Assembly (NCBI GenBank): GCA_034359265.1
Contig: CP136898.1
Location: forward strand, 55,913,501-55,977,500
DNA length: 64,000 bases
Source: Canna indica
Lineage: Eukaryota; Streptophyta; Magnoliopsida; Zingiberales; Cannaceae
Direction of reading: 5' to 3'
Shown: positions 48,921-62,365 of the stretch, in pieces
Layout of the letters: the number at the start of each line of letters is the position of its first letter
Numbering within the stretch: the first letter of the stretch is position 1
Translations under genes and position numbers: made by a program
The notes under the pieces: model-generated
What the model was told of the DNA's origin: nothing
Database searches by the model: none
What the model saw: the letters and a program-made list of their open reading frames with translations, nothing else

Positions 48921-51188
48921 AGCGACTCCAGAATATTCACTGTGATGGGAGAAGTTTTTAATCTAGTTAGTTATGACAAACAAATGCAAAGAATTGCACG
49001 CTTTTTGGAATAGAATCTTCAACGAAGCCGACTGATTGAACTTCAGGGTATCGGCTAGAAACGCCCAGCAATCTGAGTCGCGAGCGACTCCAGAACATTC
49101 ACTGTGATGGGAGAAGTTGTTAATCGAGTTATTTTTGACAGTCGAATGCAAAGAATTGCACGCTTTTTGGAATAGAATCTTCAACGAAGCCGACTGATTG
49201 AACTTCAGGGTATCGGCTAGAAACGCCCAGCAATCTGAGTCGCAAGCGACTCCAGAACATTCAATGTGATTGGAGAAGTTGTTAATCGAGTTATTTATGA
49301 CAAACTAATGCAAAGAATTGCACGCTTTTTTGAATAGAATCTTCAACGAAGCCGACTGATTGAACTATAGGGTATCGGCAAGAAACGCCCAGCAATCTGA
49401 GTCGCGAGCGACTCTAGAACATTCACTGTGATGGGAGAAGTTGTTAACCCAGTTAGTTTTGACAAACTAATGCAAAGAATTGCACGCTTTTTGGAATAGA
49501 ATCTTCAACGAAGCCGACTGATTGAACTTCAGGGTATCGGCTAGAAACGCCCAGCAATCTGAGTCGCGAGCGACTCTAGAACATTCATTGTGATGGGAGA
49601 AGTTGTTAACCCAGTTAGTTTTGACAAACTAATGCAAAGAATTGCACGCTTTTTGGAATAGAATCTTCAACGAAGCCGACTGATTGAACTTCAGGGTATC
49701 GGCTAGAAACGCCCAGCAATCTGAGTCGCGAGCGACTCCAGAACATTCACTGTGATGGGAGAAGTTGTTAATCTAGTTAGTTATGACAAACTAATGCAAA
49801 GAATTGCACGCTTTTTGGAATAGAATCTTCAACGAAGCCGACTGATTGAACTTTAGGGTATCGGCTAGAAACGCCCAGCAATCTGAGTCGCGAGCGACTC
49901 CAGAACATTCACTGTGATGGGAGAAGTTGTTAATCGAGTTATTTATGACAAACTAATGCAAAGAATTGCACACTTTTTGGAATAGAATCTTCAACGAAGC
50001 GGACTGATTGAACTTCAGGGTATCGGCTAGAAACGCCCAGCAATCTGAGTCGCGAGCGACTCTAGAACATTCACTGTGATGGGAGAAGTTGTTAACCCAG
50101 TTAGTTTTGACAAACTAATGCTAAGAATTGCACGCTTTTTGGAATAGAATCTTCAACGAAGCCGACTGATTGAACTTCAGGGTATCGGCTTGAAACGCCC
50201 AGCAATCTGAGTCCCGAGCGACTCCAGAATATTCACTGTGATTGGAGAAGTTGTTAATCTAGTTAGTTATGACAAACTAATGCAAAGAATTGCACGCTTT
50301 TTGGAATAGAATCTTCAACGAAGCCGACTGATTGAACTTGAGGGTATCGGCTAGAAACGCCCAGCAATCTGAGTCCCGAGCGACTCCAGAACATTCAATG
50401 TGATTGGAGAAGTTGTTAATCGAGTTATTTATGACAAACTAATGCAAAGAATTGCACGCTTTTTTGAATAGAATCTTCAACGAAGCCGACTGATTGAACT
50501 TCAGGGTATCGGCTAGAAACGCCCAGCAATCTGAGTCGCAAGCGACTCCAGAACATTCAATGTGATTGGAGAAGTTGTTAATCGAGTTATTTATGACAAA
50601 CTAATGCAAAGAATTGCACGCTTTTTTGAATAGAATCTTCAACGAAGCCGACTGATTGAACTTCAGGGTATCGGCTAGAAACGCCCAGCAATCTGAGTCG
50701 CGAGCGACTCTAGAACATTCACTGTGATGGGAGAAGTTGTTAACCCAGTTAGTTTTGACAAACTAATGCAAAGAATTGCACGCTTTTTGGAATAGAATCT
50801 TCAACGAAGCCGACTGATTGAACTTCACGGTATCGGCTAGAAACGCCCAGCAATCTGAGTCGCGAGCGACTCCAGAACATTCACTGTGATGGGAGAAGTT
50901 GTTAATCTAGTTAGTTATGACAAACTAATGCAAAGAATTGCACGCTTTTTGGAATAGAATCTTCAACGAAGCCGACTGATTGAACTTTAGGGTATCGGCT
51001 AGAAACGCCCAGCAATCTGAGTCGCGAGCGACTCCAGAACATTCACTGTGATGGGAGAAGTTGTTAATCGAGTTATTTATGACAAACTAATGCAAAGAAT
51101 TGCACACTTTTTGGAATAGAATCTTCAACGAAGCCGACTGATTGAACTTCACGGTATCGGCTAGAAACGCCCAGCAATCTGAGTCCCG
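48921..51188. repeat. 14-monomer (2,268-bp) block
   Basis: Order: A with 'agtttttaatctag' (A+), N, O ('aactatag', 'ggcaagaaac'), M, M ('attcattgtg'), F, H/L, M ('atgctaag'), A/F ('cttgaggg'), B/O, O, M ('cttcacgg'), F, H. The next block starts again with A+ N O M M F H, so positions 1-7 of this block repeat at an offset of 2,268 bp. Confidence 0.86.
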
Positions 51189-52646
51189 AGCGACTCCAGA
51201 ATATTCACTGTGATGGGAGAAGTTTTTAATCTAGTTAGTTATGACAAACAAATGCAAAGAATTGCACGCTTTTTGGAATAGAATCTTCAACGAAGCCGAC
51301 TGATTGAACTTCAGGGTATCGGCTAGAAACGCCCAGCAATCTGAGTCGCGAGCGACTCCAGAACATTCACTGTGATGGGAGAAGTTGTTAATCGAGTTAT
51401 TTTTGACAGTCGAATGCAAAGAATTGCACGCTTTTTGGAATAGAATCTTCAACGAAGCCGACTGATTGAACTTCAGGGTATCGGCTAGAAACGCCCAGCA
51501 ATCTGAGTCGCAAGCGACTCCAGAACATTCAATGTGATTGGAGAAGTTGTTAATCGAGTTATTTATGACAAACTAATGCAAAGAATTGCACGCTTTTTTG
51601 AATAGAATCTTCAACGAAGCCGACTGATTGAACTATAGGGTATCGGCAAGAAACGCCCAGCAATCTGAGTCGCGAGCGACTCTAGAACATTCACTGTGAT
51701 GGGAGAAGTTGTTAACCCAGTTAGTTTTGACAAACTAATGCAAAGAATTGCACGCTTTTTGGAATAGAATCTTCAACGAAGCCGACTGATTGAACTTCAG
51801 GGTATCGGCTAGAAACGCCCAGCAATCTGAGTCACGAGCGACTCTAGAACATTCACTGTGATGGGAGAAGTTGTTAACCCAGTTAGTTTTGACAAACTAA
51901 TGCAAAGAATTGCACGCTTTTTGGAATAGAATCTTCAACGAAGCCGACTGATTGAACTTCAGGGTATCGGCTAGAAACGCCCAGCAATCTGAGTCGCGAG
52001 CGACTCCAGAACATTCACTGTGATGGGAGAAGTTGTTAATCTAGTTAGTTATGACAAACTAATGCAAAGAATTGCACGCTTTTTGGAATAGAATCTTCAA
52101 CGAAGCCGACTGATTGAACTTTAGGGTATCGGCTAGAAACGCCCAGCAATCTGAGTCGCGAGCGACTCCAGAACATTCACTGTGATGGGAGAAGTTGTTA
52201 ATCGAGTTATTTATGACAAACTAATGCAAAGAATTGCACACTTTTTGGAATAGAATCTTCAACGAAGCCGACTGATTGAACTTCACGGTATCGGCTAGAA
52301 ACGCCCAGCAATCTGAGTCCCGAGCGACTCCAGAATATTCACTGTGATGGGAGAAGTTTTTAATCTAGTTAGTTATGACAAACAAATGCAAAGAATTGCA
52401 CGCTTTTTGGAATAGAATCTTCAACGAAGCCGACTGATTGAACTTTAGGGTATCGGCTAGAAACGCCCAGCAATCTGAGTCCCGAGCGACTCCAGAACAT
52501 TCAATGTAATTGGACAAGTTGTTAATCGAGTTATTTATGACAAACTAATGCTAATAATTGCACGCTTTTTGGAATAGAATCTTCAACGAAGCCGACTGAT
52601 TGAACTTCACGGTATCGGCTAGAAACGCCCAGCAATCTGAGTCCCG
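51189..52646. repeat. 9-monomer (1,458-bp) tandem unit, copy 1
   Basis: Order A+ N O M M F H A+ B+. The second M is preceded by 'gagtcacgagc'. B+ is a B form with 'aatgtaattggacaag' and 'atgctaataatt', and ends with 'cttcacgg'. Confidence 0.9.
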
Positions 52647-54104
52647 AGCGACTCCAGAATATTCACTGTGATGGGAGAAGTTTTTAATCTAGTTAGTTAT
52701 GACAAACAAATGCAAAGAATTGCACGCTTTTTGGAATAGAATCTTCAACGAAGCCGACTGATTGAACTTCAGGGTATCGGCTAGAAACGCCCAGCAATCT
52801 GAGTCGCGAGCGACTCCAGAACATTCACTGTGATGGGAGAAGTTGTTAATCGAGTTATTTTTGACAGTCGAATGCAAAGAATTGCACGCTTTTTGGAATA
52901 GAATCTTCAACGAAGCCGACTGATTGAACTTCAGGGTATCGGCTAGAAACGCCCAGCAATCTGAGTCGCAAGCGACTCCAGAACATTCAATGTGATTGGA
53001 GAAGTTGTTAATCGAGTTATTTATGACAAACTAATGCAAAGAATTGCACGCTTTTTTGAATAGAATCTTCAACGAAGCCGACTGATTGAACTATAGGGTA
53101 TCGGCAAGAAACGCCCAGCAATCTGAGTCGCGAGCGACTCTAGAACATTCACTGTGATGGGAGAAGTTGTTAACCCAGTTAGTTTTGACAAACTAATGCA
53201 AAGAATTGCACGCTTTTTGGAATAGAATCTTCAACGAAGCCGACTGATTGAACTTCAGGGTATCGGCTAGAAACGCCCAGCAATCTGAGTCACGAGCGAC
53301 TCTAGAACATTCACTGTGATGGGAGAAGTTGTTAACCCAGTTAGTTTTGACAAACTAATGCAAAGAATTGCACGCTTTTTGGAATAGAATCTTCAACGAA
53401 GCCGACTGATTGAACTTCAGGGTATCGGCTAGAAACGCCCAGCAATCTGAGTCGCGAGCGACTCCAGAACATTCACTGTGATGGGAGAAGTTGTTAATCT
53501 AGTTAGTTATGACAAACTAATGCAAAGAATTGCACGCTTTTTGGAATAGAATCTTCAACGAAGCCGACTGATTGAACTTTAGGGTATCGGCTAGAAACGC
53601 CCAGCAATCTGAGTCGCGAGCGACTCCAGAACATTCACTGTGATGGGAGAAGTTGTTAATCGAGTTATTTATGACAAACTAATGCAAAGAATTGCACACT
53701 TTTTGGAATAGAATCTTCAACGAAGCCGACTGATTGAACTTCACGGTATCGGCTAGAAACGCCCAGCAATCTGAGTCCCGAGCGACTCCAGAATATTCAC
53801 TGTGATGGGAGAAGTTTTTAATCTAGTTAGTTATGACAAACAAATGCAAAGAATTGCACGCTTTTTGGAATAGAATCTTCAACGAAGCCGACTGATTGAA
53901 CTTTAGGGTATCGGCTAGAAACGCCCAGCAATCTGAGTCCCGAGCGACTCCAGAACATTCAATGTAATTGGACAAGTTGTTAATCGAGTTATTTATGACA
54001 AACTAATGCTAATAATTGCACGCTTTTTGGAATAGAATCTTCAACGAAGCCGACTGATTGAACTTCAGGGTATCGGCTAGAAACGCCCAGCAATCTGAGT
54101 CGCG
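52647..54104. repeat. 9-monomer tandem unit, copy 2
   Basis: It has the same nine monomers as the preceding unit, including 'gtcacgag' before the second M and 'aactatag' in O. The difference I found is in the last monomer (B+), which has 'cttcaggg' instead of 'cttcacgg' and a gtcgcg junction. Confidence 0.9.
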
Positions 54105-55075
54105 AGCGACTCCAGAACATTCACTGTGATGGGAGAAGTTGTTAATCGAGTTATTTATGACAAACTAATGCAAAGAATTGCACGCGTTTTGGAATAGAAT
54201 CTTCAACGAAGTCGACTGATTGAACTTCAGGGTATCGGCTAGAAACGCCCAGCAATCTGAGTCCCGAGCGACTCCAGAACATTCACTGTGATGGGAGAAG
54301 TTGTTAATCTAGTTAGTTATGACAAACTAATGCAAAGAATTGCACGCTTTTTGGAATAGAATCTTCAACGTAGCCGACTGATTGAACTTTAGGGTATCGG
54401 CTAGAAACGCCCAGCAATCTGAGTCGCGAGCGACTCCAGAACATTCACTGTGATGGGAGAAGTTGTTAATCGAGTTATTTATGACAAACTAATGCAAAGA
54501 ATTGCACGCTTTTTGGAATAGAATCTTCAACGAAGCCGACTGATTGAACTTCATGGTATCTGCTAGAAACGCCCAGCAATCTGAGTCGCGAGCGACTCCA
54601 GAAAATTAACTGTGATGGGAGAAGTTGTTAATCGAGTTATTTATGACAAACTAATGCAAAGAATTGCACACTTTTTGGAATAGAATCATCAACGAAGCCG
54701 ACAGATTGAACTTCACGGTATCGGCTAGAAATGCCCAGCAATCTGATTCCCGAGCGACACCAGAACATTCACTGTGATGGGAGAAGTTGTTATTCGAGTT
54801 ATTTATGACAAACTAATGCAAAGAATTGCACGCTTTTTGGAATAGAATCTTCAACGAAGCCGACTGATTGAACTTCAGGGTATCGGCTAGAAACGCCCAG
54901 CAATCTGAGTCGCGAGCGACCCCAGAACATTCACTGTGATGGGAGAAGTTGTTAATCGAGTTATCTATGACAAACTAATGCAAAGAATTGCACGCTTTTT
55001 GGAATAGAATCTTCAACGAAGCCGACTGATTGAACTCAGGGTATCGGCTAGAAATGCCCAGTAATCTGAGTCCCG
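54105..55075. repeat. E F G H I J group with a 161-bp monomer
   Basis: E has 'cacgcgttttgg', F 'cgtagccg', H 'aaaattaactg' and 'aatcatcaac', I 'gcgacaccag', and J 'gcgaccccag'. J (54915-55075) reads 'tgaactcagg' in place of 'tgaacttcagg', a 1-bp deletion at about 55036 that shifts the phase to the end of the window. The group, with the next two monomers, matches 46653-47948 at an offset of 46 monomers. Confidence 0.9.
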
Positions 55076-58000
55076 AGCGACTCCAAAACATTCACTGTGA
55101 TGGGAGAAGTTGTTATTCGAGTTATTTATGACAAACTAATGCAAAGAATTGCACGCTTTTTGGAATAGAATCTTCAACGAAGCCGACTGATTGAACTTCA
55201 GGGTATCGGCTTGAAACGCCCAGCAATCTGAGTCCCGAGCGACTCTAGAACATTCAATGTGATTGGAGAAGTTGTTAATCGAGTTATTTATGACAAACTA
55301 ATGCAAAGAATTGCACGCTTTTTGGAATAGAATCTTCAACGAAGCCGACTAATTGAACTTCAGGGTATCGGCTAGAAACGCCCAGCAATCTGAGTCGCGA
55401 GCGACTCCAGAACATTCAATGTGATGGGAGAAGTTGTTAATCGAGTTATTTATGACAAACTAATGCAAAGAATTGCACGATTTTTGGAATAGAATCTTCA
55501 ACGAAGCGGACTGATTGAACTTCAGGGTATCGGCTAGAAACGCCCAGCAATCTGAGTCGCGAGCGACTCTAGAACATTCACTGTGATGGGAGAAGTTGTT
55601 AACCCAGTTAGTTTTGACAAACTAATGCTAAGAATTGCACGCTTTTTGGAATAGAATCTTCAACGAAGCCGACTGATTGAACTTCAGGGTATCGGCTTGA
55701 AACGCCCAGCAATCTGAGTCCCGAGCGACTCCAGAATATTCACTGTGATTGGAGAAGTTGTTAATCTAGTTAGTTATGACAAACTAATGCAAAGAATTGC
55801 ACGCTTTTTGGAATAGAATCTTCAACGAAGCCGACTGATTGAACTTTAGGGTATCGGCTAGAAACGCCCAGCAATCTGAGTCCCGAGCGACTCCAGAACA
55901 TTCAATGTGATTGGAGAAGTTGTTAATCGAGTTATTTATGACAAACTAATGCAAAGAATTGCACGCTTTTTTGAATAGAATCTTCAACGAAGCCGACTGA
56001 TTGAACTTCAGGGTATCGGCTAGAAACGCCCAGCAATCTGAGTCGCGAGCGACTCCAGAACATTCACTGTGATGGGAGAAGTTGTTAATCGAGTTATTTT
56101 TGACAGTCGAATGCAAAGAATTGCACGCTTTTTGGAATAGAATCTTCAACGAAGCCGACTGATTGAACTTCAGGGTATCGGCTAGAAACGCCCAGCAATC
56201 TGAGTCGCAAGCGACTCCAGAACATTCAATGTGATTGGAGAAGTTGTTAATCGAGTTATTTATGACAAACTAATGCAAAGAATTGCACGCTTTTTTGAAT
56301 AGAATCTTCAACGAAGCCGACTGATTGAACTTCAGGGTATCGGCTAGAAACGCCCAGCAATCTGAGTCGCGAGCGACTCTAGAACATTCACTGTGATGGG
56401 AGAAGTTGTTAACCCAGTTAGTTTTGACAAACTAATGCAAAGAATTGCACGCTTTTTGGAATAGAATCTTCAACGAAGCCGACTGATTGAACTTCAGGGT
56501 ATTGGCTAGAAACGCCCAGCAATCTGAGTCGCGAGCGACTCTAGAACATTCACTGTGATGGGAGAAGTTGTTAACCCAGTTAGTTTTGACAAACTAATGC
56601 AAAGAATTGCACGCTTTTTGGAATAGAATCTTCAACGAAGCCGACTGATTGAACTTCAGGGTATCGGCTAGAAACGCCCAGCAATCTGAGTCGCGAGCGA
56701 CTCCAGAACATTCACTGTGATGGGAGAAGTTGTTAATCTAGTTAGTTATGACAAACTAATGCAAAGAATTGCACGCTTTTTGGAATAGAATCTTCAACGA
56801 AGCCGACTGATTGAACTTTAGGGTATCGGCTAGAAACGCCCAGCAATCTGAGTCGCGAGCGACTCCAGAACATTCACTGTGATGGGAGAAGTTGTTAATC
56901 GAGTTATTTATGACAAACTAATGCAAAGAATTGCACACTTTTTGGAATAGAATCTTCAACGAAGCCGACTGATTGAACTTCACGGTATCGGCTAGAAAAG
57001 CCCAGCAATCTGAGTCCCGAGCGACTCCAGAATATTCACTGTGATGGGAGAAGTTTTTAATCTAGTTAGTTATGACAAACAAATGCAAAGAATTGCACGC
57101 TTTTTGGAATAGAATCTTCAACGAAGCCGACTGATTGAACTTTAGGGTATCGGCTAGAAACGCCCAGCAATCTGAGTCCCGAGCGACTCCAGAACATTCA
57201 ATGTAATTGGACAAGTTGTTAATCGAGTTATTTATGACAAACTAATGCAAATAATTGCACGCTTTTTGGAATAGAATCTTCAACGAAGCCGACTGATTGA
57301 ACTTCAGGGTATCGGCTAGAAACGCCCAGCAATCTGAGTCGCGAGCGACTCCAGAACATTCACTGTGATGGGAGAAGTTGTTAATCGAGTTATTTATGAC
57401 AAACTAATGCAAAGAATTGCACGCTTTTTGGAATAGAATCTTCAACGAAGTCGACTGATTGAACTTCAGGGTATCGGCAAGAAACGCCCAGCAATCTGAG
57501 TCCCGAGCGACTCCAGAACATTCACTGTGATGGGAGAAGTTGTTAATCGAGTTATTTTTGACAGTCGAATGCAAAGAATTGCACGCTTTTTGGAATAGAA
57601 TCTTCAACGAAGCCGACTGATTGAACTTCAGGGTATCGGCTAGAAACGCCCAGCAATCTGAGTCGCGAGCGACTCTAGAACATTCACTGTGATGGGAGAA
57701 GTTGTTAACCCAGTTAGTTTTGACAAACTAATGCAAAGAATTGCACGCTTTTTGGAATAGAATCTTCAACGAAGCCGACTGATTGAACTTCAGGGTATTG
57801 GCTAGAAACGCCCAGCAATCTGAGTCGCGAGCGACTCTAGAACATTCACTGTGATGGGAGAAGTTGTTAACCCAGTTAGTTTTGACAAACTAATGCAAAG
57901 AATTGCACGCTTTTTGGAATAGAATCTTCAACGAAGCCGACTGATTGAACTTCAGGGTATCGGCTTGAAACGCCCAGCAATCTGAGTCCCGAGCGACTCC

Positions 58001-58963
58001 AGAATATTCACTGTGATTGGAGAAGTTGTTAATCTAGTTAGTTATGACAAACTAATGCAAAGAATTGCACGCTTTTTGGAATAGAATCTTCAACGAAGCC
58101 GACTGATTGAACTTTAGGGTATCGGCTAGAAACGCCCAGCAATCTGAGTCCCGAGCGACTCCAGAACATTCAATGTGATTGGAGAAGTTGTTAATCGAGT
58201 TATTTATGACAAACTAATGCAAAGAATTGCACGCTTTTTTGAATAGAATCTTCAACGAAGCCGACTGATTGAACTTCAGGGTATCGGCTAGAAACGCCCA
58301 GCAATCTGAGTCGCGAGCGACTCCAGAACATTCACTGTGATGGGAGAAGTTGTTAATCGAGTTATTTTTGACAGTCGAATGCAAAGAATTGCACGCTTTT
58401 TGGAATAGAATCTTCAACGAAGCCGACTGATTGAACTTCAGGGTATCGGCTAGAAACGCCCAGCAATCTGAGTCGCAAGCGACTCCAGAACATTCAATGT
58501 GATTGGAGAAGTTGTTAATCGAGTTATTTATGACAAACTAATGCAAAGAATTGCACGCTTTTTTGAATAGAATCTTCAACGAAGCCGACTGATTGAACTT
58601 CAGGGTATCGGCTAGAAACGCCCAGCAATCTGAGTCGCGAGCGACTCTAGAACATTCACTGTGATGGGAGAAGTTGTTAACCCAGTTAGTTTTGACAAAC
58701 TAATGCAAAGAATTGCACGCTTTTTGGAATAGAATCTTCAACGAAGCCGACTGATTGAACTTCAGGGTATTGGCTAGAAACGCCCAGCAATCTGAGTCGC
58801 GAGCGACTCTAGAACATTCACTGTGATGGGAGAAGTTGTTAACCCAGTTAGTTTTGACAAACTAATGCAAAGAATTGCACGCTTTTTGGAATAGAATCTT
58901 CAACGAAGCCGACTGATTGAACTTCAGGGTATCGGCTAGAAATGCCCAGTAATCTGAGTCCCG
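55076..58963. repeat. 24-monomer (3,888-bp) unit, copy 1
   Basis: Order: I ('ccaaaac'), B', L ('cacgattttt'), M ('atgctaag'), A/F, B/O, N, O, M ('tattggc'), M, F, H, A+, B+, E ('ggcaag'), N; then M, M, A/F, B/O, N, O, M, M. The last eight include a second pass through A/F B/O N O M M, an internal repeat at 2,268 bp. Confidence 0.88.
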
Positions 58964-61555
58964 AGCGACTCCAAAACATTCACTGTGATGGGAGAAGTTG
59001 TTATTCGAGTTATTTATGACAAACTAATGCAAAGAATTGCACGCTTTTTGGAATAGAATCTTCAACGAAGCCGACTGATTGAACTTCAGGGTATCGGCTT
59101 GAAACGCCCAGCAATCTGAGTCCCGAGCGACTCCAGAACATTCAATGTGATTGGAGAAGTTGTTAATCGAGTTATTTATGACAAACTAATGCAAAGAATT
59201 GCACGCTTTTTGGAATAGAATCTTCAACAAAGCCGTCTAATTGAACTTCAGGGTATCGGCTAGAAACGCCCAGCAATCTGAGTCGCGAGCGACTCCAGAA
59301 CATTCAATGTGATGGGAGAAGTTGTTAATCGAGTTATTTATGACAAACTAATGCAAAGAATTGCACGATTTTTGGAATAGAATCTTCAACGAAGCGGACT
59401 GATTGAACTTCAGGGTATCGGCTAGAAACGCCCAGCAATCTGAGTCGCGAGCGACTCTAGAACATTCACTGTGATGGGAGAAGTTGTTAACCCAGTTAGT
59501 TTTGACAAACTAATGCTAAGAATTGCACGCTTTTTGGAATAGAATCTTCAACGAAGCCGACTGATTGAACTTCAGGGTATCGGCTTGAAACGCCCAGCAA
59601 TCTGAGTCCCGAGCGACTCCAGAATATTCACTGTGATTGGAGAAGTTGTTAATCTAGTTAGTTATGACAAACTAATGCAAAGAATTGCACGCTTTTTGGA
59701 ATAGAATCTTCAACGAAGCCGACTGATTGAACTTTAGGGTATCGGCTAGAAACGCCCAGCAATCTGAGTCCCGAGCGACTCCAGAACATTCAATGTGATT
59801 GGAGAAGTTGTTAATCGAGTTATTTATGACAAACTAATGCAAAGAATTGCACGCTTTTTTGAATAGAATCTTCAACGAAGCCGACTGATTGAACTTCAGG
59901 GTATCGGCTAGAAACGCCCAGCAATCTGAGTCGCGAGCGACTCCAGAACATTCACTGTGATGGGAGAAGTTGTTAATCGAGTTATTTTTGACAGTCGAAT
60001 GCAAAGAATTGCACGCTTTTTGGAATAGAATCTTCAACGAAGCCGACTGATTGAACTTCAGGGTATCGGCTAGAAACGCCCAGCAATCTGAGTCGCAAGC
60101 GACTCCAGAACATTCAATGTGATTGGAGAAGTTGTTAATCGAGTTATTTATGACAAACTAATGCAAAGAATTGCACGCTTTTTTGAATAGAATCTTCAAC
60201 GAAGCCGACTGATTGAACTTCAGGGTATCGGCTAGAAACGCCCAGCAATCTGAGTCGCGAGCGACTCTAGAACATTCACTGTGATGGGAGAAGTTGTTAA
60301 CCCAGTTAGTTTTGACAAACTAATGCAAAGAATTGCACGCTTTTTGGAATAGAATCTTCAACGAAGCCGACTGATTGAACTTCAGGGTATTGGCTAGAAA
60401 CGCCCAGCAATCTGAGTCGCGAGCGACTCTAGAACATTCACTGTGATGGGAGAAGTTGTTAACCCAGTTAGTTTTGACAAACTAATGCAAAGAATTGCAC
60501 GCTTTTTGGAATAGAATCTTCAACGAAGCCGACTGATTGAACTTCAGGGTATCGGCTAGAAACGCCCAGCAATCTGAGTCGCGAGCGACTCCAGAACATT
60601 CACTGTGATGGGAGAAGTTGTTAATCTAGTTAGTTATGACAAACTAATGCAAAGAATTGCACGCTTTTTGGAATAGAATCTTCAACGAAGCCGACTGATT
60701 GAACTTTAGGGTATCGGCTAGAAACGCCCAGCAATCTGAGTCGCGAGCGACTCCAGAACATTCACTGTGATGGGAGAAGTTGTTAATCGAGTTATTTATG
60801 ACAAACTAATGCAAAGAATTGCACACTTTTTGGAATAGAATCTTCAACGAAGCCGACTGATTGAACTTCACGGTATCGGCTAGAAACGCCCAGCAATCTG
60901 AGTCCCGAGCGACTCCAGAATATTCACTGTGATGGGAGAAGTTTTTAATCTAGTTAGTTATGACAAACAAATGCAAAGAATTGCACGCTTTTTGGAATAG
61001 AATCTTCAACGAAGCCGACTGATTGAACTTTAGGGTATCGGCTAGAAACGCCCAGCAATCTGAGTCCCGAGCGACTCCAGAACATTCAATGTAATTGGAC
61101 AAGTTGTTAATCGAGTTATTTATGACAAACTAATGCAAATAATTGCACGCTTTTTGGAATAGAATCTTCAACGAAGCCGACTGATTGAACTTCAGGGTAT
61201 CGGCTAGAAACGCCCAGCAATCTGAGTCGCGAGCGACTCCAGAACATTCACTGTGATGGGAGAAGTTGTTAATCGAGTTATTTATGACAAACTAATGCAA
61301 AGAATTGCACGCTTTTTGGAATAGAATCTTCAACGAAGTCGACTGATTGAACTTCAGGGTATCGGCAAGAAACGCCCAGCAATCTGAGTCCCGAGCGACT
61401 CCAGAACATTCACTGTGATGGGAGAAGTTGTTAATCGAGTTATTTTTGACAGTCGAATGCAAAGAATTGCACGCTTTTTGGAATAGAATCTTCAACGAAG
61501 CCGACTGATTGAACTTCAGGGTATCGGCTTGAAACGCCCAGCAATCTGAGTCCCG
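58964..61555. repeat. 24-monomer unit, partial copy 2 (16 monomers)
   Basis: It repeats 55076-57667 monomer for monomer at 3,888 bp: I B' L M A/F B/O N O M M F H A+ B+ E N. Private differences include 'caacaaagccgtctaattg' near 59227. After the N monomer it leaves copy 1: here B' follows, where copy 1 has M. Confidence 0.88.
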
Positions 61556-62365
61556 AGCGACTCCAGAACATTCAATGTGATTGGAGAAGTTGTTAATCGA
61601 GTTATTTATGACAAACTAATGCAAAGAATTGCACGCTTTTTGGAATAGAATCTTCAACGAAGCCGACTAATTGAACTTCAGGGTATCGGCTAGAAACGCC
61701 CAGCAATCTGAGTCGCGAGCGACTCTAGAACATTCACTGTGATGGGAGAAGTTGTTAACCCAGTTAGTTTTGACAAACTAATGCAAAGAATTGCACGCTT
61801 TTTGGAATAGAATCTTCAACGAAGCCGACTGATTGAACTTCACGGTATCGGCTAGAAACGCCCAGCAATCTGAGTCGCGAGCGACTCCAGAACATTCACT
61901 GTGATGGGAGAAGTTGTTAATCTAGTTAGTTATGACAAACTAATGCAAAGAATTGCACGCTTTTTGGAATAGAATCTTCAACGAAGCCGACTGATTGAAC
62001 TTTAGGGTATCGGCTAGAAACGCCCAGCAATCTGAGTCGCGAGCGACTCCAGAACATTCACTGTGATGGGAGAAGTTGTTAATCGAGTTATTTATGACAA
62101 ACTAATGCAAAGAATTGCACACTTTTTGGAATAGAATCTTCAACGAAGCCGACTGATTGAACTTCACGGTATCGGCTAGAAACGCCCAGCAATCTGAGTC
62201 CCGAGCGACTCCAGAACATTCACTGTGATGGGAGAAGTTGTTAATCTAGTTAGTTATGACAAACTAATGCAAAGAATTGCACGCTTTTTGGAATAGAATC
62301 TTCAACGAAGCCGACTGATTGAACTTCAGGGTATCGGCTAGAAACGCCCAGCAATCTGAGTCGCG
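61232..62365. repeat. 7-monomer (1,134-bp) tandem unit, copy 1
   Basis: Order: E with 'gaagtcgac' and 'ggcaagaaac', N preceded by gtcccg, B', M ('cttcacgg'), F, H, and an F/A-like monomer (62204-62365) with 'cttcaggg'. Its first two monomers also belong to the partial 24-monomer copy. Confidence 0.88.
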
